Shown piece after piece: positions 27,995 through 38,443 of a stretch of 64,000 nucleotides of DNA. Under the pieces are notes generated by a model. It was not told the origin of the DNA. It was given only the letters and a program-made list of their open reading frames with translations, and did no database searches. Source of the stretch: Pegea sp. RAD2-039 (lineage: Eukaryota > Chordata > Thaliacea > Salpida > Salpidae); NCBI GenBank assembly GCA_034620365.1, contig JAQGEQ010000351.1:620001-684000 (forward strand), written 5' to 3'. Both the position numbers and the translations under genes were made by a program. Every line of letters begins with the position of its first letter. The first letter of the stretch is position 1.

Positions 27995-28239
27995 GATAAT
28001 TTAATCATAAATAAAAATGTATGAAATTATTCTGCTACTTAGATTGAAGCTGATTTGCAACTTTTATTTTTTCAAATGAATAATGTTAAAGACTCTAGAA
28101 TCTAAATTACATTTTGCTGATTAATCTTGTTGATGTCATCTTTCTTGTAAATGTTGATTAGAATTTAGTGAAAAGTGAAATGACTACAGTTGGTTTATGA
28201 TAATTTATTTTAGTTGATTAGAAGCTGCTACAATTTTTT
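27995..28239 (+). repeat. 245-bp direct repeat, copy 1
   Basis: This segment recurs at 32643-32887 with, by eye, two mismatches and no gaps. It begins GATAATTTAATCATAAATAA and ends GAAGCTGCTACAATTTTTT. No terminal inverted repeats, poly-A tail or coding frame are apparent. Copy 1 lies about 430 bp before the first recognised exon of the Na+/H+ exchanger. Confidence 0.93.
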
Positions 28240-28672
28240 ACTCAGAGATTCTGTGTACTCATAAAGTTTATAAGATGTCAAAATTGTATAAATATAATCT
28301 ATTACTTTTGAAAAATTTACAGATCATATTTACACAATTTTAACTCATAATCTTTGATTCAAATAGTTTTTTTATTTATTTTTATAGTTCAATTTAGGTA
28401 GAATTAGAAAATAGATTACTTTGTTAATTTTTCAAGTTTATACAGTTTTTAAACTTATTAATTTTTTTTCGAGTTACTTTATCTAGAATCTATTTATTAA
28501 CCATTTAAATATAAGAGTTGAATTTTTATTTAAAGCTTTTTGTTTTGAAACTATGTCTTGATATTAATAGCAGTAAAATTATTTTTAGGTTAAGAAAAAT
28601 GTTATATTTTTAGTATTTTTTTTTTAAATTATGTTGAGTAATTAATTTATTTTTAGAGAAAATTTGAAAGCC

Positions 28673-31600
28673 ATGCAATCAGCAGAAGAAGCTCATAAGG
28701 TTGATAGTGCTGATTTATTATTATTTCTATTTCTGTTGCTTCTCACAATATTTACAATATGGTTCTTCAAGCACAAAAGTATTCGTTTTATCCATGAAAC
28801 CGGGCTGGCTATAATTTATGGCAAGTCATTTTTTTTATAGTAATAGTTATTATGGTTTTCCAAAAATAATTTGTTTGTTTATCTATTGGAATATTTTAGT
28901 AAAATCAACTTATATTTTAGGTTGTGTTATTGGATTAATTGTCAAATATACAACTACTAGAGAATCAATAAGCTCAACAGATATCCAACAAAAAGTTGGT
29001 AATCTTACCAAAATAATTCATGTTCACTGGAAAAAGCGCAACTTTACATATGTGTACTCCAATGACCTAAATGCCTGCCCTGACTCTTCCTTATCAAATG
29101 CAGAGCTTCAAAAGGTTTAATTTTAAAAACTAATAATTTTAAGGACACTAAATTAATATAATATTTTAAAACTACCTATAAAATTTTTCTTGAAACTTAA
29201 TGTTGTGATTTACTTAATCAATTAATTACTTTATGTTTTTACTTTTTTTCATGACATGCCAATAAGAATTTTTATTTATTTCTTTTTAGCTGACGTTCAA
29301 CCCTGAATTGTTTTTTAATATTCTTCTTCCACCAATTATTTTTCATGCTGGCTACAGCCTCAAAAAAGTAAACATTTTTATTTATATTTGAGAGTTTATT
29401 TTTAAGTTTAATATTTAAGTTTCAAAAAAAAGATGACTAGAAGAAAAATATTTTAAAATGTTAGAGAAATCACATTAAGATATTTGCTACAATTTGTATT
29501 CTTTCCATTCAATTAAATTTACTTCAATTTTTTCTCCTTGGATTTTTCAGAGACACTTTTTCAGGAACATTGGATCAATTTTAACATTTGCATTTGTTGG
29601 AACATTAATATCTGCTTTGGTTGTCGGGTAAGTTATTTTCTATCTCACAAATAAAATATTTCTTTTTTAATTTCAAAGCAATCCAGTTTTTTTAAACCTC
29701 TGCTATATTTCTAGAGCAATTACTTATTGTTCAGTGCTGATTATGGGACAATACACACCTACATCTGAATTGCATTTCAATTTTGTTGACTGTCTTCTTT
29801 TTGGCGCTATCATCTCTGCAACTGATCCTGTAACAGTCCTTGCAGTTTTCAAAGAGCTTAAAGTCGATGTCAACTTAGATGCACTGCTATTTGGCGAAAG
29901 TGTGCTCAATGACGCTGTTGCAATTGTACTTGTCGGGTTAGTTGGACACACACCATCTGCTAGGAACTTTATTAATTTTGACAAAGATTTTGATGATAAT
30001 TTCTTAGATTTTAGCTTTCAAATCTTCAAACTTTTCTAACAACTCTTATAGTGAAAGCTGTTGAGCAATTCTTGAATAAAGCTTGATTTAAACTAACCTC
30101 ATAAACTTCTGCATTATATGTTTTTCTAAGCAAGCTCAAAACTTGTTCAGGTCGATTAAGAAGTACCAACAAACAACTGACAGCAACTTCGACTCGGCAG
30201 CTTTCTTCAGCTCCTTAGGGAGCTTCATCGGTGTCTTTTTTGGCTCATTTGCGATTGGAGGTTTGATGGCTGTCAGCAACGCTTTGGTGTTCAAGTTCAC
30301 TAAAATCGGGGACTTTCCCGTCCTTGAAAGTTCCATTTTCTTTTTGATGTCGTGGGCATCGTTTCTGCTTGCTGAAGCCGTTGGCTTCACAGGAATTGTA
30401 GCTGTACTTTTTTGTGGAATTGCTCAGGTATACATTCGTTGAATTTCATCTACAGAACATCACATACTTGCTACATAACTAGCTAACCTTGTAATTTAAT
30501 AAATCGATACAAAAGCGATCGATAAAAAGAAACATTTAAAAATCTCACAGTAATGACATGCAAGAGCAGGACATATTTCGTCATCTTCTTCTAACTTCAG
30601 TATATCTTTCCAGGCTCATTACACTTATCAGAATTTATCGGATGAGTCGAAAGTACGAACGAAACAGTTATTCGAGTTATTGAACTTCTTGGCGGAGAAC
30701 TTCATCTTTAGTTATATGGGAGTTTCAATGTTTACGTTCGAGCACCACCAATTCAAACCTATTTTTATTGTTGGCGCTATAGTGAGTTATTTGAAGCAAT
30801 TCTTTCTCTATTCAACATTTTTTTCTAGTTTTTATCAATCAATTTTTACCTAAAATATTAGAATGAGGTTCAAATCTTGAAGAATTATCTCAAATATTTT
30901 GTTACTTCGAACAAAAGTAACAAATTTTTTTGTCGTTTCAGTTTGGTGTCCTCTTGTCACGTGCCTTTAATGTATATCCTCTCTCATTTCTACTAAATCT
31001 GGGAAGAAAAAGAAAAATACCAAGAAATATGCAACACATGATGATGTTTGCAGGTCATCCAAATATTCTCATGAAATAATCACATTTTAGAGATTTTTAC
31101 AAAAAGTTTGTAAAACTTCTACATCATCAATTATCTTCTGCAGGACTCCGAGGAGCAATCGCTTTTACATTAGCAATCAGAGAGATTTGTACGAAAGGTC
31201 AGCAGATGATGTTCTCTACAACTCTTCTCATTGTTTTTATGACTGTTTGGTTGTTGGGTGGAGGAACTACTCAAATGCTCATGCTTCTAAAGATCAGGTT
31301 CATTGAAATCCTCTTATACTGATCTTACTTTTTTCTTTTAATCTTGTTAATAACAATTTTGTACAAAGAGTTGGTATTGAAGAAGATGAAGATGAAAGTC
31401 ATCAGCAGCCGGAAATCGATCAATCATCAGTGAGTTTTTTAATAAAGATCTTCGATTATTTAACTAATTTGTCCTCCTGATGCTTTTAAAGATTTGTTGT
31501 TGTTGTTGAGTCAACATTTTAAAACAACTTCTTGTTCAACTTTCATAAATGTTTTTATCAAATAAAACACGTGTTATTGTTTGTAAACATCACAAATACA

Positions 31601-33296
31601 ATTTATCTAATTGTGATTTCTTTCAAACATCTGATAGTTTCAATATTTTATATTTTGTTCGACTCTTCTTCATCTACATTCTCCTCATCTTTAACTTGTT
31701 TGTTTTTTTTCATTTATTTTGGAAATAAATTTATCATTTAAAGGATCAAATCTTTTTACTCTTCACATTTTGCTCATTGTTCGAACAAAAAACTCTTTTT
31801 TACTTCTATCCTTTTTTACTTCTATCCATTTTTATTTCTATCCATTCTACTTTAACATTCATGTTTTGAAGGAATCAGCGCAATATCATTTTGTATATAC
31901 AAGTGACGAACAATTAATTGTAAGTAGCTTTAAACACTTGCTCCAATTCAAGAGGCATCATTCAATTTTTACTTTCCAATCAAGCTTTGCATGTAGCTAT
32001 CCATTTCCTCTTACAATAAATCCTACGAATTGAATGGTCATCGATTTTTAGCAAACAACTTCAATTATTTCTTTCCAATTTGTATTACCACAAAGTATTG
32101 GTTGACGTTTTTTGTGGTAATCGAGATTGATTTCAAAAAGATCTTTAAACGCTCTAATTATTTTTGCACTGAATAATTGTTGGTAGCAAATTGTTTGTAA
32201 GAAATTGTTCATCATCTTATTATTTCTTTTTTAGAATGAACTACCAACAAGGTCCTCTCAAAAGTATGCAGACAGTGCTTGGATGTTTAGGAACTGGTAT
32301 AAGTTCGACAGACTGTATCCTTCGTTTAAATTTGATAAAAATAATTTTTAGAATAACATTTTAAATTTTAATTAGGTTAATTAGTGAAAGTGTTAAGTGG
32401 TTAAAATAACCATCTCAAAATTCAGCAGCTTATTCATTTCCTGTTTGAATAATTTCATGCTATACTACTTAGTAAGATAACTGTTTCGGTAAGAAAAAAA
32501 ATTTGATTTTCTTTAACTGAAATCAACTGAAGAATCTTGAAACCAATCCTTACACATGCTGGACCACCTCTAACATCGACCTGTCCTAGATGTTGTCTCC
32601 CATTTTCAAGATGTCTAACAAGTCCACATGCGTATGCGGTAAGATAATTTAATCATAAATAAAAATGTATGAAATTCTTCTGCTACTTAGATTGAAGCTG
32701 ATTTGCAACTTTTATTTTTTCAAATGAATAATGTTAAAGACTCTAGAATCTAAATTACATTTTGCTGATTAATCTTGTTGATGTCATCTTTCTTGTAAAT
32801 GTTGATTAGAATTTAGTGAAAAGTGAAATGACTACAGTTGGTTTATGATAATTCATTTTAGTTGATTAGAAGCTGCTACAATTTTTTTAATTTTCAGTAT
32901 TTGTAATTGTCTGTCTAACCCCGAAAGCTTTAGCTAATCTAAATGATTCAGAATTGAAATAGTTCAACGTTTGCTGCTTTATTTACTTTCAAACTGATTG
33001 AGCAAACATTTGCTTTCACTTAACCAATTGAATTTGTTGACAAAACCTATTTGTGCGTGGTAGCATTAAACTATTTATACCAAACTTTCTTTTAAATAAA
33101 TTTGATTCAAAATTAATTTCAGGAAGAAGATAACGTCAGTGACTGTGGATTTATTTTAGACGAACCTACAGAAGCTTTTGCACCTAGAAATGAGGCGATT
33201 ATCCGGTCACACGGCTCAATAAATGAAGCAACTTCATCAACTAATCAAATAACTACAAATGTAGACCAATTGACTGATATAAAACCGTCCATCTGA
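28673..33296 (+). CDS. Endosomal Na+(K+)/H+ exchanger, SLC9A6/7/9 (NHE6/7/9) type, fourteen exons
   Basis: Exons: 28673-28820, 28921-29114, 29290-29367, 29551-29627, 29715-29936, 30151-30427, 30614-30781, 30942-31053, 31144-31297, 31369-31429, 31872-31919, 32235-32314, 32533-32638, 33123-33296; 632 residues in phase. The start [14 protein letters not shown] closely follows the vertebrate NHE6 region just before its first membrane pass. Ion-site motifs are visible: ATDPVTV (D203), GESVLNDA (N231, D232) and the later GLRGAIAF arginine. The tail keeps [13 protein letters not shown] and the Cys-rich PRCC-x6-RCLTSP block typical of the organellar subgroup. The family exchanges luminal protons for Na+ or K+ in endosomes or Golgi. 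The first intron starts with GCAAGT, a GC-AG intron. The first exon is open upstream to its acceptor at 28656, so an upstream exon with a signal peptide may be missing. Exon 11 (48 bp) is the least certain. Confidence 0.93.
31797..31850 (+). repeat. Short tandem repeat, about 16-bp unit, three imperfect copies
   Basis: Three imperfect copies of a pyrimidine-rich unit like TTTTTTACTTCTATCC lie in the intron between exons 10 and 11 of the Na+/H+ exchanger, just before the small exon 11. They extend the pyrimidine-rich character of that intron end. Confidence 0.75.
32643..32887 (+). repeat. 245-bp direct repeat, copy 2
   Basis: Same orientation as copy 1 at 27995-28239, same length, about 99% identical by eye (an A/C difference in the GAAATTNTTC stretch and a T/C difference near the end). 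It sits inside the last intron of the Na+/H+ exchanger, a few bases after the exon-13 donor, so the two copies bracket nearly the whole gene. Confidence 0.93.
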
Positions 33297-34327
33297 ACTT
33301 CATATTCTCATTGAATATCAGCTGTTCTTCTAATGATAAATGTATTTTAGGCTTCTCATCTCATGAATTCATCTCTCACTGAAACTTATTCATGTGTTTG
33401 TCAACCTTATTTTTACATTTGTCAGTGCTTATTACTGATTATTAGCTCAAAGTAATATAATATTTAGTTTATCTTGTTTGTACTTGCCTATAGTGTATCT
33501 ACACAACTAAACAAAATCAACTGTGGTGACCATCAACTAACTGACACATAAAATTATCATGTTTGTCTGTAAACGAAATTTACCTATGCTGCTTTGAGTA
33601 TGTTCACCAAAATTATTATCATGCTTCTCTATGTTAAATGCATGAAGTTTTCTTGTTTATGAGGACATTTTATTATCTTTTATTTCAAAGATATACACAA
33701 ATTATACTGATAACTCATCAGATAAAATTGTGGATCAGCAGTAATCGTCATCTTGATTTCATCTTCATCGTTTTTCTTTGTTGTGAAATTGGTCTTATTT
33801 CCTGCTTATTAAGTTTAATGATGAGAGAATGATGTATCCTGCAAATTATTAGCTTATATACATTCTAAACCTACTGATAGTTTCGTATTTATTCCAAAAC
33901 AAGCTTGAAAAAATATTTTCACTTATTTAATATTCTGTATTTGGTCGTTAAATATCTATTTTTAATAGTGAGTTTACTTGAGTAGGTAGAAATCTTACTG
34001 CAACTGCTTAAGTGAGGCTGTAGTAGATCATTTAAACAATTAAGCAGAAAATATGCTTTTTTCGCTAATTAGTTTAATCAGTAATTTTTAATCTTTACTT
34101 TCTAAGGCTTTTATACATATAAAGAGCAAATGAGTTGACACAGCAACTTTTTTTATTTCGGTAAACATCAAAAATATATTTCATAATCAATAAATAAATC
34201 AACAAATAAATTTGTATAGTCTCATTTTATTATTATTTAATAATCTGAGTGTTTTCAGTAATTCCTAGCCTGCACCACTATTTAAAAAACTAACGATATA
34301 AGTGTTTGTTATCAAAGCAAGAATGGT
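33297..34327. other. 3' UTR of the exchanger and short intergenic stretch
   Basis: No exon or repeat is recognised. The first several hundred bases probably include the 3' untranslated region of the Na+/H+ exchanger; several AATAAA-like hexamers near 34190-34210 could serve as its polyadenylation signal. The LINE fragment begins directly after. Confidence 0.4.
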
Positions 34328-35160
34328 AGAAGATTGGTAGAAGACTTGAAAATAAGCTTCAATAGCAACTTGCAAAGTATTTATTCCAAAATCTTTGGAA
34401 AATCAACCTACCTTATTATAAAGACCTTTAATTCTACAGGCCCATGCTTTTTTATCAACTTCTTCAATTTTTACGTACGTCCAATTCTTGAATACAATGT
34501 CAGTGCATGGATGCTATATCAAGTTAATGATATCAAAAAAATCGAGTCTGTTCAGGCCACATTTACGAGATTAGTATGTAGGAAACTTAATATTAAACAT
34601 GATAGTTATAAACATCGTCTCAGCTTCTTCAATTTAGATACTTTGGAGATTCGACGAGTTAAATACGACTTAATTCTTAATACTAAAATTATCCACAATT
34701 TAATTGACCTCAGTTTGATGATTTATTTTCCATTAGTCCTTCCCTCAAGTTATATCAGCTCAGACGACACACATTACATCTTATTAAGCGTATATCACCA
34801 GGTACGTTGATCAGAGCACATTTTTTCTCATACCGTACAATTAATACATTGAATCAGCTGCCATCTGACATTGTCATGTCGAAGTCGCTCGCGTTGTTCA
34901 AGCAGAAGTTGAATCGTTATAATATTGCCAACATTGTCATATCTAAACTGCGAATTTTTCCTTTTTCATATTATTAACATTCCATGTAATTGTTTACTGT
35001 TATATGCTTTGAGGGCTATCGAAATACCATGTGTTACATCTTTTGCTTTCTATATTTTTGACTAAATAGATGTTATTTGTGAGAATGTGTGTTAGCGAGA
35101 GGTGCTCTCTTCAGGTACCCTCCTTCGCATTTATTGTAATAAATAAACTTGTTTTTCTCA
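34328..35160 (+). mobile_element. Non-LTR retrotransposon (LINE) 3' fragment, copy A, broken
   Basis: The translated region matches the C-terminal part of a reverse-transcriptase ORF of the CR1/jockey-like group: RPILEYNVSAW, then KKIESVQATFTRLVCRKL, then LSFFNLDTLEIRRVKYDL. After a one-base loss near 34712, relative to copy B, the frame continues with NQLPSDIVMSKSLALFK to a stop near 34977. A 3' UTR follows, with AGCGAGAGGTGCTCT and ACCCTCCTTCGC, ending at an AATAAATAAA tail about 35140-35155. The catalytic RT part is absent, so this is a 5'-truncated, dead copy. Its close relative in the opposite orientation is at about 45.84-48.13 kb. Confidence 0.88.
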
Positions 35161-37050
35161 CTATAGGTTGAGCTTAGTACAGAAAATTATTTCTCTTGAC
35201 CAACACGCAAATTAAAAGTATCTGACTTTTTAATGAAGTAAACCTTAGCTGATGGAATAATGAAAATGTTAAACACTTCTGTTAATATATAGTTCAGTTT
35301 CTTTATTTACTAGCCATATCACATACATTTGTAATTAAATCTTCTTTTTGTTTGGAAATAATAATTTCGCTAAAAGTAATGGTAAATATTCATCTACTGT
35401 TACTTTTTAAATATCATTGATAAGTTAATTTTTACAAATTCGTCAAGTTATGTTTGTGGCTTCTAAAATTTAAGCTACTGGTGTTAGCTCTGGTGGACAA
35501 ACGTTCAATTTATTGATATTTTCTTCGTTAACTTGATTGTAACTGATTACAAACTAAATTGATGTGATCATTAATACCATCATTATGTTTGTATCTATAT
35601 ACAGCATTAAGCTCCTTAATAGCAGTATAAATTTTATCATTCCTAAGTAAATATAATATTTTCAAAAACAAATACTTTGAAAAAAGGGTTAATGTTGAGT
35701 TAAAAAGGGCTCATCATATCTCAGAATGATTTTTTAGGTCTTGTATAGAGATCGTGAACATGGTGGTTGAAATCGTTGAAGCTGTGTTTTGTACCGCTCA
35801 TTCAATGGTACATATATCTCTAACTCTTGATATTTCTACGCCGATGAATTTAATATCGGAAAAAAATGTTTTATTTATTTTTAATGAGCTTATCAAAATA
35901 TTGGTTTTTAAATCTACGTAACTATAAGGTATATATAGATATTTTCTATTTTAGTTGCTAAAGGTGTTCAAAAATCAAAAATTAAGTATAAAAGTGTAAA
36001 AGCCAATTTATAATCCATGAGGTTGCGTTTTAGAAGTTATTCTTTAAATTTCAAAATTTATTTTATTGTTCTTTATAAAAGTCAGCTTTTGAGGGTTTTC
36101 CTGAGCGCTCATTTCCTGTTAAACAAATTTTTATTCTTATCAAACATATAATATACTCTCTCTTCTCATGTTATTATAAATATCGATTTTTGATATTTTC
36201 TTTTATTTTTGCTAATATGACCATCTTATTTGTCTTATGTTCAATTATTATCTTTTATCACTAAATAATGAATGACAAGGTTTTTATTAGTAATATAATT
36301 AGTTAAATATTTAAATAGGATTATTAACTTTTTTATGAATCTTTTTATTCGGCTGTATACAATTTTTTATTATAATAAAGTAGGCATTTTTAATGTTTAA
36401 TTTTAGTGTTTATTTTTAGAGTTTTAAAAAGAATAGATTAAATTTTGTATTTATTTGAATAGAGTTTGATAATAGCTTTGATAATTGTACTTTTTACTAT
36501 ATTATATCTAAATATTAATTAGTAATATTTCAACAATAAAATAATTACAAGTTTTCTTAATTTTATTGCAAGTTTAAATGTATTAAGCTTTTATTCTAGA
36601 TGTTATGTTTCTAGTTATCTTTTTATAAAAGTTAAGTTTAAGAGTTGAAGAAAAATAAGATTTAAGAAAACTATTTTTTGATGCTAACTTATCTGAAAAA
36701 ATAACACAAATTTATTGATATGTAAAAAATGTTTTGATAAAAATTATTATTTATATAATAACTTTGTCTGTTAAAACTTAAAACTTCTATTAATTTTATC
36801 GTTATTTGAATTATAATAATTCTAGCTTTTAGTTTGTCTACCATTAATCAATTAATTTTTAAAAAATTTTTATAATAGTTTAAAAAGTGTATATGTATTA
36901 AATAATATAATTACATAATAAATTATATAAACATATAAATAAATTAATGTCGTAAATAGAAAAAGTTAATGTATAAAAACAAGCTTATACTAAAACCATT
37001 GTTTATTTTGTTTTAGAAAAATTTGATCAATAAAAACTGTAACAAGTAAT
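35161..37050. other. Intergenic; possible decayed reading frame on the minus strand
   Basis: Mostly very AT-rich. On the minus strand about 35861-35527, a single frame runs some 110 codons with only three stops (one alone, then two adjacent), and includes a 36-codon protein-like stop-free stretch (AIKELNAVYRYKHNDGIND). I could not identify the family. Just before the p47 start, an acceptor-like TTTGTTTTAG ends at about 37015. Confidence 0.3.
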
Positions 37051-38190
37051 ATGGATCAAGCTGAAAAAGATAGATTAGTAAAAGAATTTTGTTCAGTTTC
37101 AAATGTTGATGAGGCAAGAGCTTTGTTCTTTCTTGAAAGTAGTCATTGGGAATTAGATATAGCTCTTGGTAATTTCTATGAAAATAATGATGGTGTTACA
37201 ATGAATGAAGCTATAGTGGAACCTGAAAATGTAGCGATTCCAGCTTCTGCAGGAATTGAATCAAATCCTACAAACATTCCTGTATCTATGGGAAATGTTC
37301 CACCGAAGACTTATACTCCTAGTAGAAAATTTGCTTCAATTCATGATTATAAGAATAAAGATGATGATGACAGTGAAGAAGAGGGACAACGATTTTATGC
37401 TGGTGGCTCTGAACATAGTGGTGAGCTTATAGTTGGTCCTAAAAGTAAATCGAATGTAGCGATTGCTTCAAATTTATTCAAACAAGCAAAAACTCATGGT
37501 GCTGAGGTTGTGGATGATGATGATGAAAGCCCAAAACCTGGTTCTAGTAGACCTGCTTTTAGTGGAAGTGGTTATCGGCTAGGGGATTCATCTATGCCAT
37601 CTGAATCTGTGACAAATCCAGCCAATCAGAAACCTGAAGCTAATCGTGTGATCTTAAGATTATGGTCAAATGGGTTTACAGTTGATGATGGAGATCTTCG
37701 TTCTTTTCAAGATCCTGATAATAGAGAATTCTTAGGTAGTATTGCAAAGGGTGAAATCCCAAAAGAGCTTGTTAAGTCTTCAGCAAAAGTTCATTTGAAT
37801 ATGGAAGATCACAGAAATGAAGAATATAAAAAAGTGAAGCCAAAAATGGTTCCATTTTCAGGAACAGGATATTCATTATCAAGTGGATCCCCATCTGTGG
37901 AAGCTTCATCAGCAGCTGCTAATCAACAGAAGAATTCTAACCCAATAGTTGTTGATAAATCAAAGCCTAAAACAACTGTTCAAATTCGTCTTGTTGATGG
38001 CTCTCGTGTTCGACAAGAGTTTAATCATTCCCATACAGTTGCTGATGTCCAAGCTTTTGTTGCTCAATCTTCTTCTGCCTCAAACTTTGTTTTGATGACA
38101 ACTTTTCCAAATCATGAACTGAAAGATCTCACCCAAACTTTAGTTGAAGCTAACTTACTCAACTCTTCAATTGTTCAAAAAATGGCTTAG
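37051..38190 (+). CDS. NSFL1C: p47 (NSFL1 cofactor), p97/VCP adaptor with UBA, SEP and UBX domains
   Basis: One exon encodes 379 residues, close to the usual 370. Domains in order are a UBA-like helix bundle at 1-46 (VDEARALFFLES), an acidic linker with the hallmark QRFYAGGSEHSG near 110-120, a SEP domain at about 198-265 (ILRLWSNGF, then FQDPDNREFLGSIAKGEIP), and a C-terminal UBX domain at about 303-379 (TVQIRLVDGSRV to the end). p47 recruits the p97/VCP ATPase to ubiquitin-dependent reassembly of Golgi, ER and nuclear envelope membranes with syntaxin-5. The start codon follows the only plausible initiation point, 35 bp after an acceptor-like AG at about 37015, which suggests a 5' UTR intron or trans-splicing. 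The coding region is intronless, unlike most neighbours. The next gene starts only 253 bp downstream on the same strand. Identification is firm. Confidence 0.96.
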   Translation: MDQAEKDRLVKEFCSVSNVDEARALFFLESSHWELDIALGNFYENNDGVTMNEAIVEPENVAIPASAGIESNPTNIPVSMGNVPPKTYTPSRKFASIHDYKNKDDDDSEEEGQRFYAGGSEHSGELIVGPKSKSNVAIASNLFKQAKTHGAEVVDDDDESPKPGSSRPAFSGSGYRLGDSSMPSESVTNPANQKPEANRVILRLWSNGFTVDDGDLRSFQDPDNREFLGSIAKGEIPKELVKSSAKVHLNMEDHRNEEYKKVKPKMVPFSGTGYSLSSGSPSVEASSAAANQQKNSNPIVVDKSKPKTTVQIRLVDGSRVRQEFNHSHTVADVQAFVAQSSSASNFVLMTTFPNHELKDLTQTLVEANLLNSSIVQKMA

Positions 38191-38443
38191 TACATGTCGT
38201 AATTTATAGATGGATTTCTTATTGAAGATTTTGTAATTTGATTTTTTTAGAGAAGAATGTGATGATATTTGTTCATAAATTTTCTGACGTTTTATTTAAA
38301 AAAATATATTTTTGGAGTTTTTGTTCCTTTTGCTATAACAACTTTGTTCAGTTCTTAAATATTATAGTTACTCAATTCATCTCACTTATACTTGTAATGT
38401 AGATAAGAAAGTTTTGAATTGTGAAACATTGCTTTGTAAGCAA

